25,921 nt of DNA from contig CAJOPI010000365.1 of NCBI GenBank assembly GCA_905236275.1, positions 1 through 25,921 of the forward strand, read 5' to 3'. A program made the position numbers and the translations under genes. This document shows positions 15,490 to 24,843 of this stretch, in pieces. This DNA is from an uncultured Lachnospiraceae bacterium (GTDB lineage Bacteria; Bacillota; Clostridia; Lachnospirales; Lachnospiraceae). The notes under the pieces were generated by a model, which did not search any database, was not told the origin of the DNA, and saw only the letters and a list, made by a program, of their open reading frames with translations. Within the stretch, counting starts at the first letter, position 1, and every line of letters begins with the position of its first letter.

Positions 15490-17367
15490 TTGATTCTTGA
15501 TAAAATAAAGAAATCAAATGACATAAAGAAAATTAAAGCGGATGATTATGCGCTTTTAGCGCAGGAAATCCGTACATTCCTTATAAAGAAAATTTCGGAA
15601 AAGGGCGGTCATTTAGGTTCGAATCTCGGAGCTGTTGAGCTCACAATGGCACTGCATCTTTCCTTGAATCTTCCTGAGGATAAGATAATTTTTGATGTGG
15701 GACATCAATCCTATACACATAAAATCCTTACGGGAAGAAAAATGGACTTTGACAGCTTAAGGCAGTATGGCGGTCTTGCGGGATTTCCTAAGCGTGGTGA
15801 AAATGATGCCGATGCCTTTGATACCGGACATTCTTCAACTTCAATCTCGGCAGGACTCGGGCTTGTAAAGGCAAGAGATCTGACCGGCGGCAGAAATACG
15901 GTTGTGTCCGTAATAGGTGATGGGGCGCTCACAGGCGGAATGGCTTACGAGGCACTGAATAATGCTGCAAAGTTAAATACGAATTTTATAATCATACTTA
16001 ATGACAACAATCGTTCCATAGCTGAAAATGTCGGTGGAATGTCAAAATATCTTCAGAGCATCAGAACGGCGGAGGGTTATCAGGATTTCAAGGTCAATCT
16101 GCAGAATATGCTGCAGAAAACCCGCAGGGGACGGGAGGTTGTAGACAGTCTTAAACGCTACAAGAATTCGGTCAAGCAGCTTTTTGTTCCGGGAATGCTC
16201 TTCGAGGATATGGGTCTTACATATTTTGGACCGGTGGATGGTCATGATATTAAGACGATGTGTAAGCTTATAAACGAGGCGAAGAAGATAAATCATTCCG
16301 TACTTATACATGTGCGTACCGTCAAGGGCAGAGGCTATGCGCCGGCTGAGTCGCATCCTGCAAGATTTCATGGTACCGAGCCCTTTGACATCGAGACAGG
16401 GCTTCCTAAGGCAAACAAAAAGAAAGCCGGCTGGACGGATATTTTTTCGACTGTAATGATAAAGCTTGCATCAAGGAACGAAAAGGTTTGTGCGATAACG
16501 GCGGCAATGCCTGACGGAACGGGACTGAACCGCTTTAAGAATCTTTATCCAAACAGGTTTTTTGATGTGGGAATCGCGGAAGAACATGCCGTAACTTTTG
16601 CAGCAGGACTTGCAGCAGGCGGGATGGTTCCCGTAGTGGCGGTTTATTCGAGCTTTTTACAGAGGGCTTACGACCAGATACTACATGATGTCTGTATACA
16701 GAACCTTCACGTGGTTTTTGCAATCGACAGGGCGGGACTGGTAGGCGCGGATGGAGAGACACATCAGGGAGTTTTCGATCTGTCCTATCTCTCATCTATT
16801 CCGAATATGCATATCATGGCACCGAAGAATAAATGGGAATTGTCCGACATGCTTAAGTTTGCCGTAAAATATGATGCGCCTATAGCCATGAGATACGGGA
16901 GAGGAACTGCCTGCGATAAAATGCAGGAATTCAGGGCTCCAATAGAAATGGGTAAGTCTGAGATCCTTTATGATGAGGGCGGTATCTGGCTTTTCGCTGT
17001 TGGCTCAATGGTCGAGACCGCTCTTGAAGTCAGGGAAAAGCTTAAGGAGAAGGGATATAAGGTATCAATCGTTAATGCACGATTTGTAAAGCCCATTGAT
17101 GAGGACTGTGTAAAATATGCACTTGAATCAGCAGAGATGATAGTGACGATGGAAGAAAACGTATTGAGCGGAGCTTATGGAGAGAAGGTAAGGGCTTTTG
17201 CAGATTCCCTCGATAAGAAAGCACCGCTTATAAACATAGGTATCCCTGATGAGTATGTCGAACATGGAAACGTGAATATACTTAAGTCGATAACCGGTAT
17301 AGATGCTGATTCGGTGACAGCAAAGGTTTTGGAAAAAATGAATCGGGAACGAAAGGTTTCTGACTGA
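15490..17367 (+). CDS. dxs: 1-deoxy-D-xylulose-5-phosphate synthase, TTG start
   Basis: First step of the methylerythritol phosphate (MEP) pathway: joins pyruvate and glyceraldehyde 3-phosphate, using thiamine diphosphate. The 625-residue protein has the DXS order: GHQSYTHKILTGR and GHSSTSISAGLGL, the thiamine-diphosphate motif GDG (143-145) ending at NDNN (171-174), FGPVDGHDI, the middle domain DVGIAEEHAVTFAAGLA with the catalytic Glu, the transketolase signature IDRAGLVGADGETHQG, and a C-terminal domain. The start is a TTG at 15490, 6 bases after GGGTGA (15478-15483) and 1 base after the ispA stop; no in-frame ATG fits. Together with IspA it points to isoprenoid supply by the MEP route. Confidence 0.96.
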   Translation: MILDKIKKSNDIKKIKADDYALLAQEIRTFLIKKISEKGGHLGSNLGAVELTMALHLSLNLPEDKIIFDVGHQSYTHKILTGRKMDFDSLRQYGGLAGFPKRGENDADAFDTGHSSTSISAGLGLVKARDLTGGRNTVVSVIGDGALTGGMAYEALNNAAKLNTNFIIILNDNNRSIAENVGGMSKYLQSIRTAEGYQDFKVNLQNMLQKTRRGREVVDSLKRYKNSVKQLFVPGMLFEDMGLTYFGPVDGHDIKTMCKLINEAKKINHSVLIHVRTVKGRGYAPAESHPARFHGTEPFDIETGLPKANKKKAGWTDIFSTVMIKLASRNEKVCAITAAMPDGTGLNRFKNLYPNRFFDVGIAEEHAVTFAAGLAAGGMVPVVAVYSSFLQRAYDQILHDVCIQNLHVVFAIDRAGLVGADGETHQGVFDLSYLSSIPNMHIMAPKNKWELSDMLKFAVKYDAPIAMRYGRGTACDKMQEFRAPIEMGKSEILYDEGGIWLFAVGSMVETALEVREKLKEKGYKVSIVNARFVKPIDEDCVKYALESAEMIVTMEENVLSGAYGEKVRAFADSLDKKAPLINIGIPDEYVEHGNVNILKSITGIDADSVTAKVLEKMNRERKVSD

Positions 17368-17382
17368 TACAGAGGAGTTTTA

Positions 17383-18180
17383 ATGGCAAAAAAAAGACTC
17401 GACCTTATGATGGTTGAGCGTGGTCTTGCTGAATCACGTGAAAAGGCAAAAATATATATTATGTCCGGAGATGTGTTCGTGGATGGACAGAGGGAGGATA
17501 AATGCGGTTCGACCTTTGACGAAAAGGCAGAGATTGAATATAAGGGCAAACCGCAGAAATATGTCAGCCGCGGAGGACTGAAGCTCGAAAAGGCAATGGA
17601 GGTATTCCCGATAATTCTTGACGGAAAAATCTGCATGGATATAGGGGCTTCAACGGGCGGCTTCACCGACTGTATGCTTCAAAATGGTGCTTCAAAGGTC
17701 TATTCCATAGATGTAGGATACGGTCAGCTTGCATGGAAGCTCAGGAGTGACAAGCGTGTCGTCTGTATGGAAAAGACTAATTTCAGATATCTTACAAGCG
17801 GTGATATTTCCGACCGACCGGACTTTGCATCAGTAGATGTTTCTTTTATATCTCTCTCAAAAATCCTGCCGGCTGCTTATGAAATTCTTTCGGAGAAGGC
17901 GGAAATGGTATGTCTGATAAAACCGCAGTTCGAGGCAGGCAGGGAAAAAGTCGGAAAAAAGGGCGTCGTCCGGGATAAAAAGGTGCATGAAGAGGTTATA
18001 GAGAATGTGATTTCGTTCGCGGAAGAGACGGGATTTAAGGTTTCAGGACTTGACTATTCACCGATAAGGGGACCTGAGGGAAATATAGAATATCTTTTGT
18101 TTATCAATAAAGCGGACGAAAAAATTCAGGTAGATGTTGAGGAGACGGTGCATAAGGCTCACGATGCGCTGGATAAGTAA
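17383..18180 (+). CDS. tlyA: TlyA family rRNA (cytidine-2'-O)-methyltransferase
   Basis: Predicted to methylate 2'-hydroxyls of rRNA cytidines with S-adenosylmethionine; older annotations call it hemolysin. The 265-residue protein has an N-terminal S4 RNA-binding domain (about 4-65, KRLDLMMVERGLAESREKAK) joined by KYVSRGGLKLEKA to an FtsJ-type Rossmann domain with DIGASTGGFTDCMLQNGA (86-103), SIDVGYGQLAWKLR, VDVSFISL and the C-terminal IKPQFEAGREKVGKKGVV. It lies 15 bases after dxs and 2 before nadK, the usual clostridial order. The rRNA target site cannot be read from sequence. Confidence 0.93.
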   Translation: MAKKRLDLMMVERGLAESREKAKIYIMSGDVFVDGQREDKCGSTFDEKAEIEYKGKPQKYVSRGGLKLEKAMEVFPIILDGKICMDIGASTGGFTDCMLQNGASKVYSIDVGYGQLAWKLRSDKRVVCMEKTNFRYLTSGDISDRPDFASVDVSFISLSKILPAAYEILSEKAEMVCLIKPQFEAGREKVGKKGVVRDKKVHEEVIENVISFAEETGFKVSGLDYSPIRGPEGNIEYLLFINKADEKIQVDVEETVHKAHDALDK

Positions 18181-18182
18181 GT

Positions 18183-19019
18183 ATGAATCATTTTTTGATC
18201 GTTGTAAATGCTGACAGGGATAAGGATTTAGGAACTACGAATCATCTGAAGAAAATTCTGGAAGCTGCAGGCAAAACAACAGAACTTCATGTGTCTAAAG
18301 CTGACAGATATGGCAATTATACGCCGATCAAGGATATTTCGGACGGAACGGACTGTGTCATAGTGCTCGGCGGAGACGGAACCTTCATCGCTGCGGCGAG
18401 AGATGTATCAAGTCATGGTATACCCATGCTCGGTATCAATTTAGGCAGGCTTGGATTCCTTACGGATGTCGAGGTCAGCCAGATAGAATTTGCAGTTCGA
18501 AAGATTGTTGCCGGTGAATATACCATCGAGGAACGCATGATGCTCTGCGGCAAGACCTTCAAGGAAAACGGGGCGATAAAGGGCGAGTCGAGGGCGTTAA
18601 ATGATATAGTAATTCATAACTCCACCTGTCTTAAGATATCCGAATATCTTCTTGAAGTTGACGGAAAGGAGCTTGGAACTTATCTTGCGGATGGTCTTAT
18701 CGTCTGCACACCGACAGGTTCCACAGCCTATTCTATGTCGGCCGGAGGTCCCATAATAGAGCCTACCGCGAGAATGGTGGTGGTAACGCCTGTCTGCCCG
18801 CATACACTCAACACAAGAAGTATCGTGCTTTCGCCCGACAGTAATATAAAGATAATCGCCAAGTCGGTGGAAAATACCGTCGTCTTTGATGGTCACAATC
18901 CTGTAAATGCTGACAGATATGATTATGTAACGGTAAGACCTTCGAGAAAGGTTACAAGAATAGTTCGCATCGGACAAGGCAGCTTTTTATCTGTTTTGTC
19001 TAAGAAATTTAATTCGTGA
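18183..19019 (+). CDS. nadK: NAD kinase
   Basis: Phosphorylates NAD to NADP, which feeds reductive steps such as FabG. The 278-residue protein has the ATP/polyphosphate-binding GGDGTFIAAAR (63-67 core), NLGRLGFLTDVE, the LNDIVIH substrate motif, and DGLIVCTPTGSTAYSMSAGG followed by VVVTPVCPHTLNTRSIVL. All landmarks of the family are intact. It starts 2 bases after tlyA with little ribosome site of its own. Confidence 0.95.
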   Translation: MNHFLIVVNADRDKDLGTTNHLKKILEAAGKTTELHVSKADRYGNYTPIKDISDGTDCVIVLGGDGTFIAAARDVSSHGIPMLGINLGRLGFLTDVEVSQIEFAVRKIVAGEYTIEERMMLCGKTFKENGAIKGESRALNDIVIHNSTCLKISEYLLEVDGKELGTYLADGLIVCTPTGSTAYSMSAGGPIIEPTARMVVVTPVCPHTLNTRSIVLSPDSNIKIIAKSVENTVVFDGHNPVNADRYDYVTVRPSRKVTRIVRIGQGSFLSVLSKKFNS

Positions 19020-19033
19020 ATGTGGTCTAAATT

Positions 19034-19483
19034 ATGAAGAAAAACAGACAACTCAGGATTCTTGAACTGATAAATCTATATGAAATCGAGACGCAGGAGG
19101 AGCTTGCGGAAAGGCTGCGTGATGACGGCTTCGACGTTACGCAGGCAACTGTGTCAAGAGATATACGTGATATGCAGCTTACGAAAATCGCGGTATCGAA
19201 TGGAAGACAGAAGTATATAAGGTCGCTTGGAGGCGGCGGTCAGCTTGAAGAAAAGTATATCCGGGTGCTGAAGGAGGGAATGCTCTCAGCGGAAACCGCC
19301 GGTAACCTGATAGTTATCAGGACTGTGACGGGAATGGCAATGGCGGTGGCAACTGCGCTGGATTCGCTTGATTTCAAGGAAATGCTGGGCTGTATCGCAG
19401 GTGACGATACTATTTTCTGCGCAATAAAGGATGCGGAGGAGACGGAAGCTGTCAGAAACAGGATTCTGGATATGCTTAAATAA
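19034..19483 (+). CDS. argR: Arginine repressor ArgR/AhrC
   Basis: Arginine-sensing transcription regulator that forms hexamers and controls arginine synthesis and breakdown genes. The 149-residue protein has an N-terminal winged helix (about 1-70) with IETQEELAERLRDDGFDVTQ and ATVSRDIRDMQLTKI, and a C-terminal oligomerisation and arginine-binding domain (about 80-149) with NLIVIRTVTGMAMAVATALD and GCIAGDDTIFCAIKD, where the paired Asp residues bind arginine. Placement just before recN is conserved across Firmicutes. The ribosome site is weak. Confidence 0.95.
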   Translation: MKKNRQLRILELINLYEIETQEELAERLRDDGFDVTQATVSRDIRDMQLTKIAVSNGRQKYIRSLGGGGQLEEKYIRVLKEGMLSAETAGNLIVIRTVTGMAMAVATALDSLDFKEMLGCIAGDDTIFCAIKDAEETEAVRNRILDMLK

Positions 19484-19517
19484 ACTTTAAAATAAATGGA
19501 GAGTTATAGAGGGAAAA

Positions 19518-21206
19518 ATGTTAGTTAGTCTAAATGTGAAAAACCTTGCTCTGATAGATGAGAGTCAGGTATTTTTGTCAAACGGTCTCAATATTTTCTC
19601 GGGTGAGACCGGAGCGGGTAAGTCGCTTGTAATAGGCTCAGTCAATTTAGGACTTGGCGGAAAAGCCGGCAAGGACGTTGAAAGAGATAAATCCAAGCCT
19701 GCAGAAATAGAGCTTGTATTTACGGTAGAGTCGGACGAGGAAAAGGAAAAACTAAGGGAACTTGATATTCCGCTAGATGATGACAATATACTTGTGATCA
19801 AGAGAAGAATAAAGGATGGACGCGGAATAACGAAGGTTAACGGGGAAACGCTCAATGCTTCCGAGCTTAAAGAACTGTCTGCTCTGTTCATAGATATACA
19901 TGGCCAGCATGAGCACCAGTCGCTCCTTTACCGGAAGAACCACCTGAAAATCCTTGACAGGTATGCGGGAGACGAATTTGCTAAAGGCTTTGAGGTCTAC
20001 AGCATTCATTATGAAAATTATAAAAAGCTTAATGAGGAGATAAATTCGGTTAATTCCGACGAAGCTTCGAGGATAAGGGAAGCAGATCTGCTCCGTTACG
20101 AAATAGATGAAATTGAAGACGCATCAATTACGGAAGGTGAGGACGAGGAGCTTGAAAAGAAGTTCCGTCTCATGAATAATTCGAAGAAGATTGCCGAAGC
20201 TGTCGGCACTGCCTTCGAGCTTTTAGGCGGCGACGAAGCTGCCGGAGAAATGATCGGAAGAGCCACAAGGCTTGTTCAGGAGGTGTCATCCGAGGATGAA
20301 AGGGCAGCAAGCCTTTATGAAGAACTGGAGTCTATAGACAGTCTTGTTGCCGACTTCAGGAAGGATGCCGAGAATTATCTGAGGGAAATCGAGTTTTCGG
20401 AAGAGGATTTCAGTAATGTCACCTACAGGCTTGATAAGATAAATCAGATAAAATCAAAATACGGGCAGACCTATGAAGCTGTTGGAAAGGCTCTGTCCGA
20501 GAGAAAAGAACGTCTTGAGAAAATAGAGAATTTTGACTCTTATATAGAAAATCTCAAATCGAAGATTTCAGAAGAGGAAAAGGCTCTTGATAAGGCGGCT
20601 GCGGCTCTTACAAGCTTCAGACAGCACGCGGCGACGGAGCTCGGCTGGAAGCTTCAGAAGGCTTTGGTTGAATTGAATTTCCCGGATATAAAATTTACGA
20701 TAGACGTGAGGGAAACAGACGTATATACTGTAAGTGGAAGGGATGAAGTCGAATTTATGCTTTCATCAAATCCCGGCGAACCTTTGAGACCGCTTAAAAA
20801 TATTGCTTCGGGCGGTGAGCTTTCAAGGGTTATGCTTGCACTTAAGACAGTTCTTGCAGATACGGATTCCATAGATACGCTTATATTTGACGAGATTGAT
20901 ACCGGAATAAGCGGAAGGACGGCGCAGAAGGTTTCGGAATGTCTGAGCCGGCTCGCAAAAAGACATCAGGTTATATGTATCACGCATTTGCCGCAGATAG
21001 CAGCTATGGCTGATCATCATTTCCTTATACAGAAGAATGTTAAGGATGAACGCACTGTGACTGAAATAAAGGAGCTTGAGGGGGTTGAGATCACAGATGA
21101 GCTGTCGAGGATAATCGGCGGCGCAGTAGTTACTGATACCGTCAGACAGAGTGCGGACGAAATGAAGAAACTTGCTGATGATTTTAAGAAACATGACCAA
21201 TTATAA
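19518..21206 (+). CDS. recN: DNA repair protein RecN
   Basis: SMC-like ATPase that acts at double-strand DNA breaks. The 562-residue length is normal. Walker A is GETGAGKS (29-36), followed by IDIHGQHEHQSLL, two coiled-coil arms (about 155-350), the ABC signature SGGELSRVMLALK and Walker B TLIFDEIDTGISG, then the His-containing ICITHLPQIAA loop. AGAGGG precedes the ATG at a short but acceptable distance. The ATP sites are complete. In endospore formers spoIVB and spo0A usually follow; here glgA follows after 12 bases. Confidence 0.96.
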   Translation: MLVSLNVKNLALIDESQVFLSNGLNIFSGETGAGKSLVIGSVNLGLGGKAGKDVERDKSKPAEIELVFTVESDEEKEKLRELDIPLDDDNILVIKRRIKDGRGITKVNGETLNASELKELSALFIDIHGQHEHQSLLYRKNHLKILDRYAGDEFAKGFEVYSIHYENYKKLNEEINSVNSDEASRIREADLLRYEIDEIEDASITEGEDEELEKKFRLMNNSKKIAEAVGTAFELLGGDEAAGEMIGRATRLVQEVSSEDERAASLYEELESIDSLVADFRKDAENYLREIEFSEEDFSNVTYRLDKINQIKSKYGQTYEAVGKALSERKERLEKIENFDSYIENLKSKISEEEKALDKAAAALTSFRQHAATELGWKLQKALVELNFPDIKFTIDVRETDVYTVSGRDEVEFMLSSNPGEPLRPLKNIASGGELSRVMLALKTVLADTDSIDTLIFDEIDTGISGRTAQKVSECLSRLAKRHQVICITHLPQIAAMADHHFLIQKNVKDERTVTEIKELEGVEITDELSRIIGGAVVTDTVRQSADEMKKLADDFKKHDQL

Positions 21207-21218
21207 GGAGCTAATATT

Positions 21219-22664
21219 ATGAAAAACGTTTTGTTTATCGCCTCAGAAGCAGTACCTTTTATCAAAACAGGAGGATTGGCAGACGTAGTAGGTTCATTGC
21301 CGGCGTGCTTTGACAAACGCTATTTTGATGTTCGTGTGATGATTCCCAAGTACAACTGTATGTATCAGAAGTATAAGGATATGCTTGAATACATCACGAA
21401 TTTCTACATGGACTACAACGGCAGAAGTACTTATGTCGGAATTTTCAGATGCCAGTGGAACGGTGTTACCTTCTACTTCATAGACAATGAGTATTATTTC
21501 TCGGGTGAGTCAGCTTATACCAGTGATATGAAATGGGATCTGGAGAGATTTATCTTCTTTTCGCGTGCCGCACTTTCGGCTCTGCCGCTGATTGATTTCC
21601 ATCCCGACATCATTCACTGTCATGACTGGCAGACAGGAATTGTCCCTGTTTATCTGCATGACAGCTTCCATGAGGGTGAATTTTACCGCGATATGAAGTC
21701 TGTTATTACGATACACAATCTTAAGTTCCAGGGAACCTGGGACGTGAAGACGGTTCAGAATTATACGGGACTTTCATCCTACTATTTCGCACCGGACAAG
21801 CTTGAAGCTTACAAGGATGCAAATATCCTTAAGGGTGGGATCGTCTTTGCTGATGCGATAACTACGGTAAGCCGTACTTATGCAGAGGAAATCAAGACTG
21901 AGTTCTACGGCGAAAAGCTTGACGGGCTTTTGAAGGCAAGGGAACACGACCTTCGCGGTATTGTGAACGGAATTGATTATAATGATTATAATCCTGAGAC
22001 CGACAATTTCCTTGCAAATAAATATTCGAAGAAGACCTTCCGCAAGGAAAAGATCAAGAACAAGAGAGCACTTCAGGATCAGCTCGGACTCGAAAGAAAT
22101 GATGGTGCCTTCATGATAGGTATCGTTTCCAGACTGACCGGACAGAAGGGAATTGACCTTGTCGCCTATATAATGGATGAGCTTATGCAGGAAGACGTTC
22201 AGGTTGTGGTTCTCGGAACCGGTGAGGAGCAGTATGAGAATATGTTCCGTCACTTTGACTGGAAATATAACAACCGCTGCCGCGCGAATATCTACTATTC
22301 GGAAGAGCTTTCGCACAAGATTTACGGCTCCTGTGATGCGTTCCTTATGCCGTCACTTTTCGAACCATGCGGACTTTCTCAGTTAATGGCTCTTCGCTAT
22401 GGTACGGTTCCCATCGTTCGCGAGACCGGCGGACTTAAGGACACCGTAATCCCGTACAACGAGTACGAAGGAACGGGAACAGGCTTTACCTTTACGAACT
22501 TTAATGCTCACGAAATGCTGAACGCTATCAGATATGCAAGGGGCGTATTTGTCGCACACAGACGTGAGTGGAACAAGATTATTGACAGAGGAATGGATGC
22601 AGACTTCTCCTGGTGGAATTCTGCAAGACAGTATCAGGAGATGTATGACTGGCTGAAGCCTTGA
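21219..22664 (+). CDS. glgA: Glycogen synthase (GT5 family)
   Basis: Extends alpha-1,4-glucan chains from ADP-glucose for storage glycogen. The 481-residue protein has the GT5 start VLFIASEAVPFIKTGGLADV (KTGGL at 16-20 binds the donor), HCHDWQTGIVPVYL, TIHNLKFQG, the GIVNGIDYNDYNPETD segment, VSRLTGQKGIDLV and the C-terminal donor-site motif PSLFEPCGLSQLMALRYGTV with ETGGLKDTV. A good AAGGAG ribosome site precedes the ATG. It stands apart from other glg genes, so it is probably co-transcribed with recN and stops at the terminator that follows. Confidence 0.95.
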   Translation: MKNVLFIASEAVPFIKTGGLADVVGSLPACFDKRYFDVRVMIPKYNCMYQKYKDMLEYITNFYMDYNGRSTYVGIFRCQWNGVTFYFIDNEYYFSGESAYTSDMKWDLERFIFFSRAALSALPLIDFHPDIIHCHDWQTGIVPVYLHDSFHEGEFYRDMKSVITIHNLKFQGTWDVKTVQNYTGLSSYYFAPDKLEAYKDANILKGGIVFADAITTVSRTYAEEIKTEFYGEKLDGLLKAREHDLRGIVNGIDYNDYNPETDNFLANKYSKKTFRKEKIKNKRALQDQLGLERNDGAFMIGIVSRLTGQKGIDLVAYIMDELMQEDVQVVVLGTGEEQYENMFRHFDWKYNNRCRANIYYSEELSHKIYGSCDAFLMPSLFEPCGLSQLMALRYGTVPIVRETGGLKDTVIPYNEYEGTGTGFTFTNFNAHEMLNAIRYARGVFVAHRREWNKIIDRGMDADFSWWNSARQYQEMYDWLKP

Positions 22665-22683
22665 AACTGATTTGTATTAAGAT

Positions 22684-22710
22684 AGGGCGGGGATAAAGAA
22701 CCCGCCCTTT
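22684..22710 (+). terminator. Intrinsic terminator after glgA
   Basis: An 8-bp GC-rich stem (AGGGCGGG, 22684-22691, pairing with CCCGCCCT, 22701-22708) with a 9-base loop, followed by TT and a T/A-rich stretch. It lies 20 bases after the glgA stop and closes the long + strand transcript. The T-run is short. Confidence 0.8.
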
Positions 22711-22724
22711 AGATTTATAAGGAT

Positions 22725-22770
22725 AAAAAGATGGCGTTTGACGAGGCATATGGACATCTGCCCTGCGCCA
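22725..22770 (-). terminator. Probable intrinsic terminator after flagellin gene
   Basis: On the minus strand TGGCG (22766-22770) pairs with CGCCA (22732-22736), with a smaller bulged inner stem (AGGGCA against TGCCT), and TCTTTTTAT follows. It lies about 55 bases after the flagellin stop. The loop is large and the pairing imperfect. Confidence 0.45.
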
Positions 22771-22824
22771 AAATGTAAAGTTATTTATGAACAGTCTCTT
22801 AGAAAAAAGTTTTTCAGCATTTCC

Positions 22825-24843
22825 TTATTGCAGTATGGAAAGTATACCCTGCTGTGTCTGATTTGCTTGCGCTAACATGGATTGTCCGGCTTGGGCTAAA
22901 ATATTTGATGTGTTGAAGTTTACCATTTCACTTGCTATATCGGTGTCTCTAATAAGCGACTCAGCTGATTGGGTATTCTCACGAGTATTTGTATTATTAT
23001 TGTAAGCATGTCTAAGCCGGTTTTCTGTTGCACCAAGATAAGCACGATCTCCCAAAACTTTTTGAAGAGCATTTTTTACTTTATCAATATTCGGACGTAT
23101 ATATTCCATGACTGTTTCTGTCGTAATATCACCCGGACCGGGTATGGGTTCCGGACTTGTTGTAGGGTTTGCCGGCTTGGTTCCGGTATAAGTTGTACCG
23201 ACTTGTACTATTTCATCCCAAGCATCATAATGAATGGTTCTTGAGCCGTAAACTGCAGGGGATATTTCAGCCCAATATTTTTCACCTACATCATTAAATC
23301 TGATTTCTCTTACAGCCCTGCTTATCATATATTCTTCAACTTCATCTGTTGCAGGGTGGGTTATGGTTTGATACACAGGTACTGCTGTTGCATAGTAAGC
23401 CTGTAGTGCTGCTTGATATGTTGCATCTGCTGCATCCGCTTCGGCTTTCCATTTATTATACTTTGCAAGATACTCAGGGCTATAAGTTGTCTTTGTTGTC
23501 ACTTTATAATCAGCAACATTGAAATTATCAAGATCAAGCTCATAAAGACTTAGGTAGGGGAGTGAAAGTGGAACGTGATCTATCAACTCAGAGTTGCCGC
23601 TGTTATCCATAAAACCATCAGAACATACTATTTTCAATGGTCCTTCATTGTATCCCCATGTTCCCGGAACAACCGCACTCGATGGAACAGTCATTTTCAT
23701 GCTTGATGACAATCTTAAAGAAGGCGCACTTGCACCAGGATATTCATTGCTTAATACCGTTTCGTCTCGATAGTCATAAATAACAAATCCCATTCCGTCA
23801 CTTGACTGTGTCACGCGGCTAAAATGTTGAGTCATTGAATCAGATTTTTGCATGGCAGCAACTGATTGACTACTAAGCGCTTTTGCAATTATGGTGCCGA
23901 GACTTGATGCATTTGCATAGGTTGAGGTTGTTCCTGCAACACCCTGCTCGACCGCAGCAAGATTGTTAATTGCTTCAAATACACCTATAGTTGAACCCGT
24001 TCCTGTGCCATCGTCAATTTGCATATTGCTTATGTCCAACTTTGCATCAGGTCTTAAAGCACTGTCTGAATAAAATCTTGCTCTTTCTTCAGGCATAGAC
24101 GCGCTGAATCCTTCAACACTGCCTACGTATGACAAGCCGGCGAATTCTTTAGAACATGTACCACAGGACGAGCCTATTGTAGTTCCCAAAAGTCCAAGCA
24201 TATCATTAAAGAGAGCACTGGCATCACTGCATGTTGCAAGATTTTCAAATCCTATTTTAACAGCGTAATTGTCAGATATGGTTGAGCTCCAGTTTCCATT
24301 ATAAGTTGCACCTGAACTCAGTTCAGCCGGTTTAGGGTATTCAGTTCCTCCCCAATATTCATCATCAGTATAACCCGGTGGATCTATAGGATTGTTTGAT
24401 ACAAGCATTCGCTCAGAATTAGAACACTCCTGCGTTTCCGTATAGCTGCTATGAACACTTATCGTATAATTATCAACATCACTGAGATTGCTGACAGAAG
24501 TTCCATCAACTGTTAAAAAGCTTGGAGCTGTAACATTCACTGTTTTAGAGAGACCAAATGTAACTGTCTGATCAGCGGTAATTTGCACATAACGCTTTGG
24601 GTTTCCTTTAAGAAGTTCCATCTCGTTAAAGGTTGTTTTTTCAGCGATAGAAGCTATTTCTTCTTTGAGTTTTTCAACTTCCATTTGTATGTAACCGCGG
24701 TCATCGTCCATGAGTGTATCATTCAGTGCATGAATAGTGGTCTCGTTCAGACGTTGTAGAATGCTAACAACTTCATCTAATGCACCATCTGCAACATGGA
24801 TAAGACTAATGCCGTCCTGAATGTTATCCTCTCCCTGACGCAA
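22825..24843 (-). CDS. Flagellin main fragment with very large central domain
   Basis: Residues 1-75 as read complete the N-terminal D1 helices ([40 protein letters not shown]). The C-terminal about 100 residues are the matching D1/D0 ([50 protein letters not shown]). Between them lie close to 490 residues of variable surface domain, far more than in short clostridial flagellins. It has five Cys: in ECSNS, ATCSD, CGTC (227-230) and IVCSDG. I see no HExxH metallopeptidase motif of flagellinolysins. The frame as read begins at a TTG without a ribosome site, so it is not likely to be translated alone; it belongs to the interrupted gene. Confidence 0.85.
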   Translation of the reverse strand: MRQGEDNIQDGISLIHVADGALDEVVSILQRLNETTIHALNDTLMDDDRGYIQMEVEKLKEEIASIAEKTTFNEMELLKGNPKRYVQITADQTVTFGLSKTVNVTAPSFLTVDGTSVSNLSDVDNYTISVHSSYTETQECSNSERMLVSNNPIDPPGYTDDEYWGGTEYPKPAELSSGATYNGNWSSTISDNYAVKIGFENLATCSDASALFNDMLGLLGTTIGSSCGTCSKEFAGLSYVGSVEGFSASMPEERARFYSDSALRPDAKLDISNMQIDDGTGTGSTIGVFEAINNLAAVEQGVAGTTSTYANASSLGTIIAKALSSQSVAAMQKSDSMTQHFSRVTQSSDGMGFVIYDYRDETVLSNEYPGASAPSLRLSSSMKMTVPSSAVVPGTWGYNEGPLKIVCSDGFMDNSGNSELIDHVPLSLPYLSLYELDLDNFNVADYKVTTKTTYSPEYLAKYNKWKAEADAADATYQAALQAYYATAVPVYQTITHPATDEVEEYMISRAVREIRFNDVGEKYWAEISPAVYGSRTIHYDAWDEIVQVGTTYTGTKPANPTTSPEPIPGPGDITTETVMEYIRPNIDKVKNALQKVLGDRAYLGATENRLRHAYNNNTNTRENTQSAESLIRDTDIASEMVNFNTSNILAQAGQSMLAQANQTQQGILSILQ

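Noticed and set aside
21774..22316. 180-residue antisense frame within glgA
   Set aside because: Ile/Val-rich reading of the opposite strand of a conserved enzyme with no promoter or ribosome site.
22731..22778. 15-codon frame with an AAGGA site 7 bases upstream, after the glgA terminator
   Set aside because: It lies downstream of a strong terminator and overlaps a probable minus-strand terminator hairpin; too short to support as a gene.
22801..22824. A/T palindrome just after the flagellin stop as terminator
   Set aside because: AAAAA/TTTTT pairing without GC and nearly no loop; the GC-containing hairpin further on is the better candidate.
23120..24580. Flagellinolysin (protease inside flagellin)
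   Set aside because: No HExxH zinc motif is present in the central domain.
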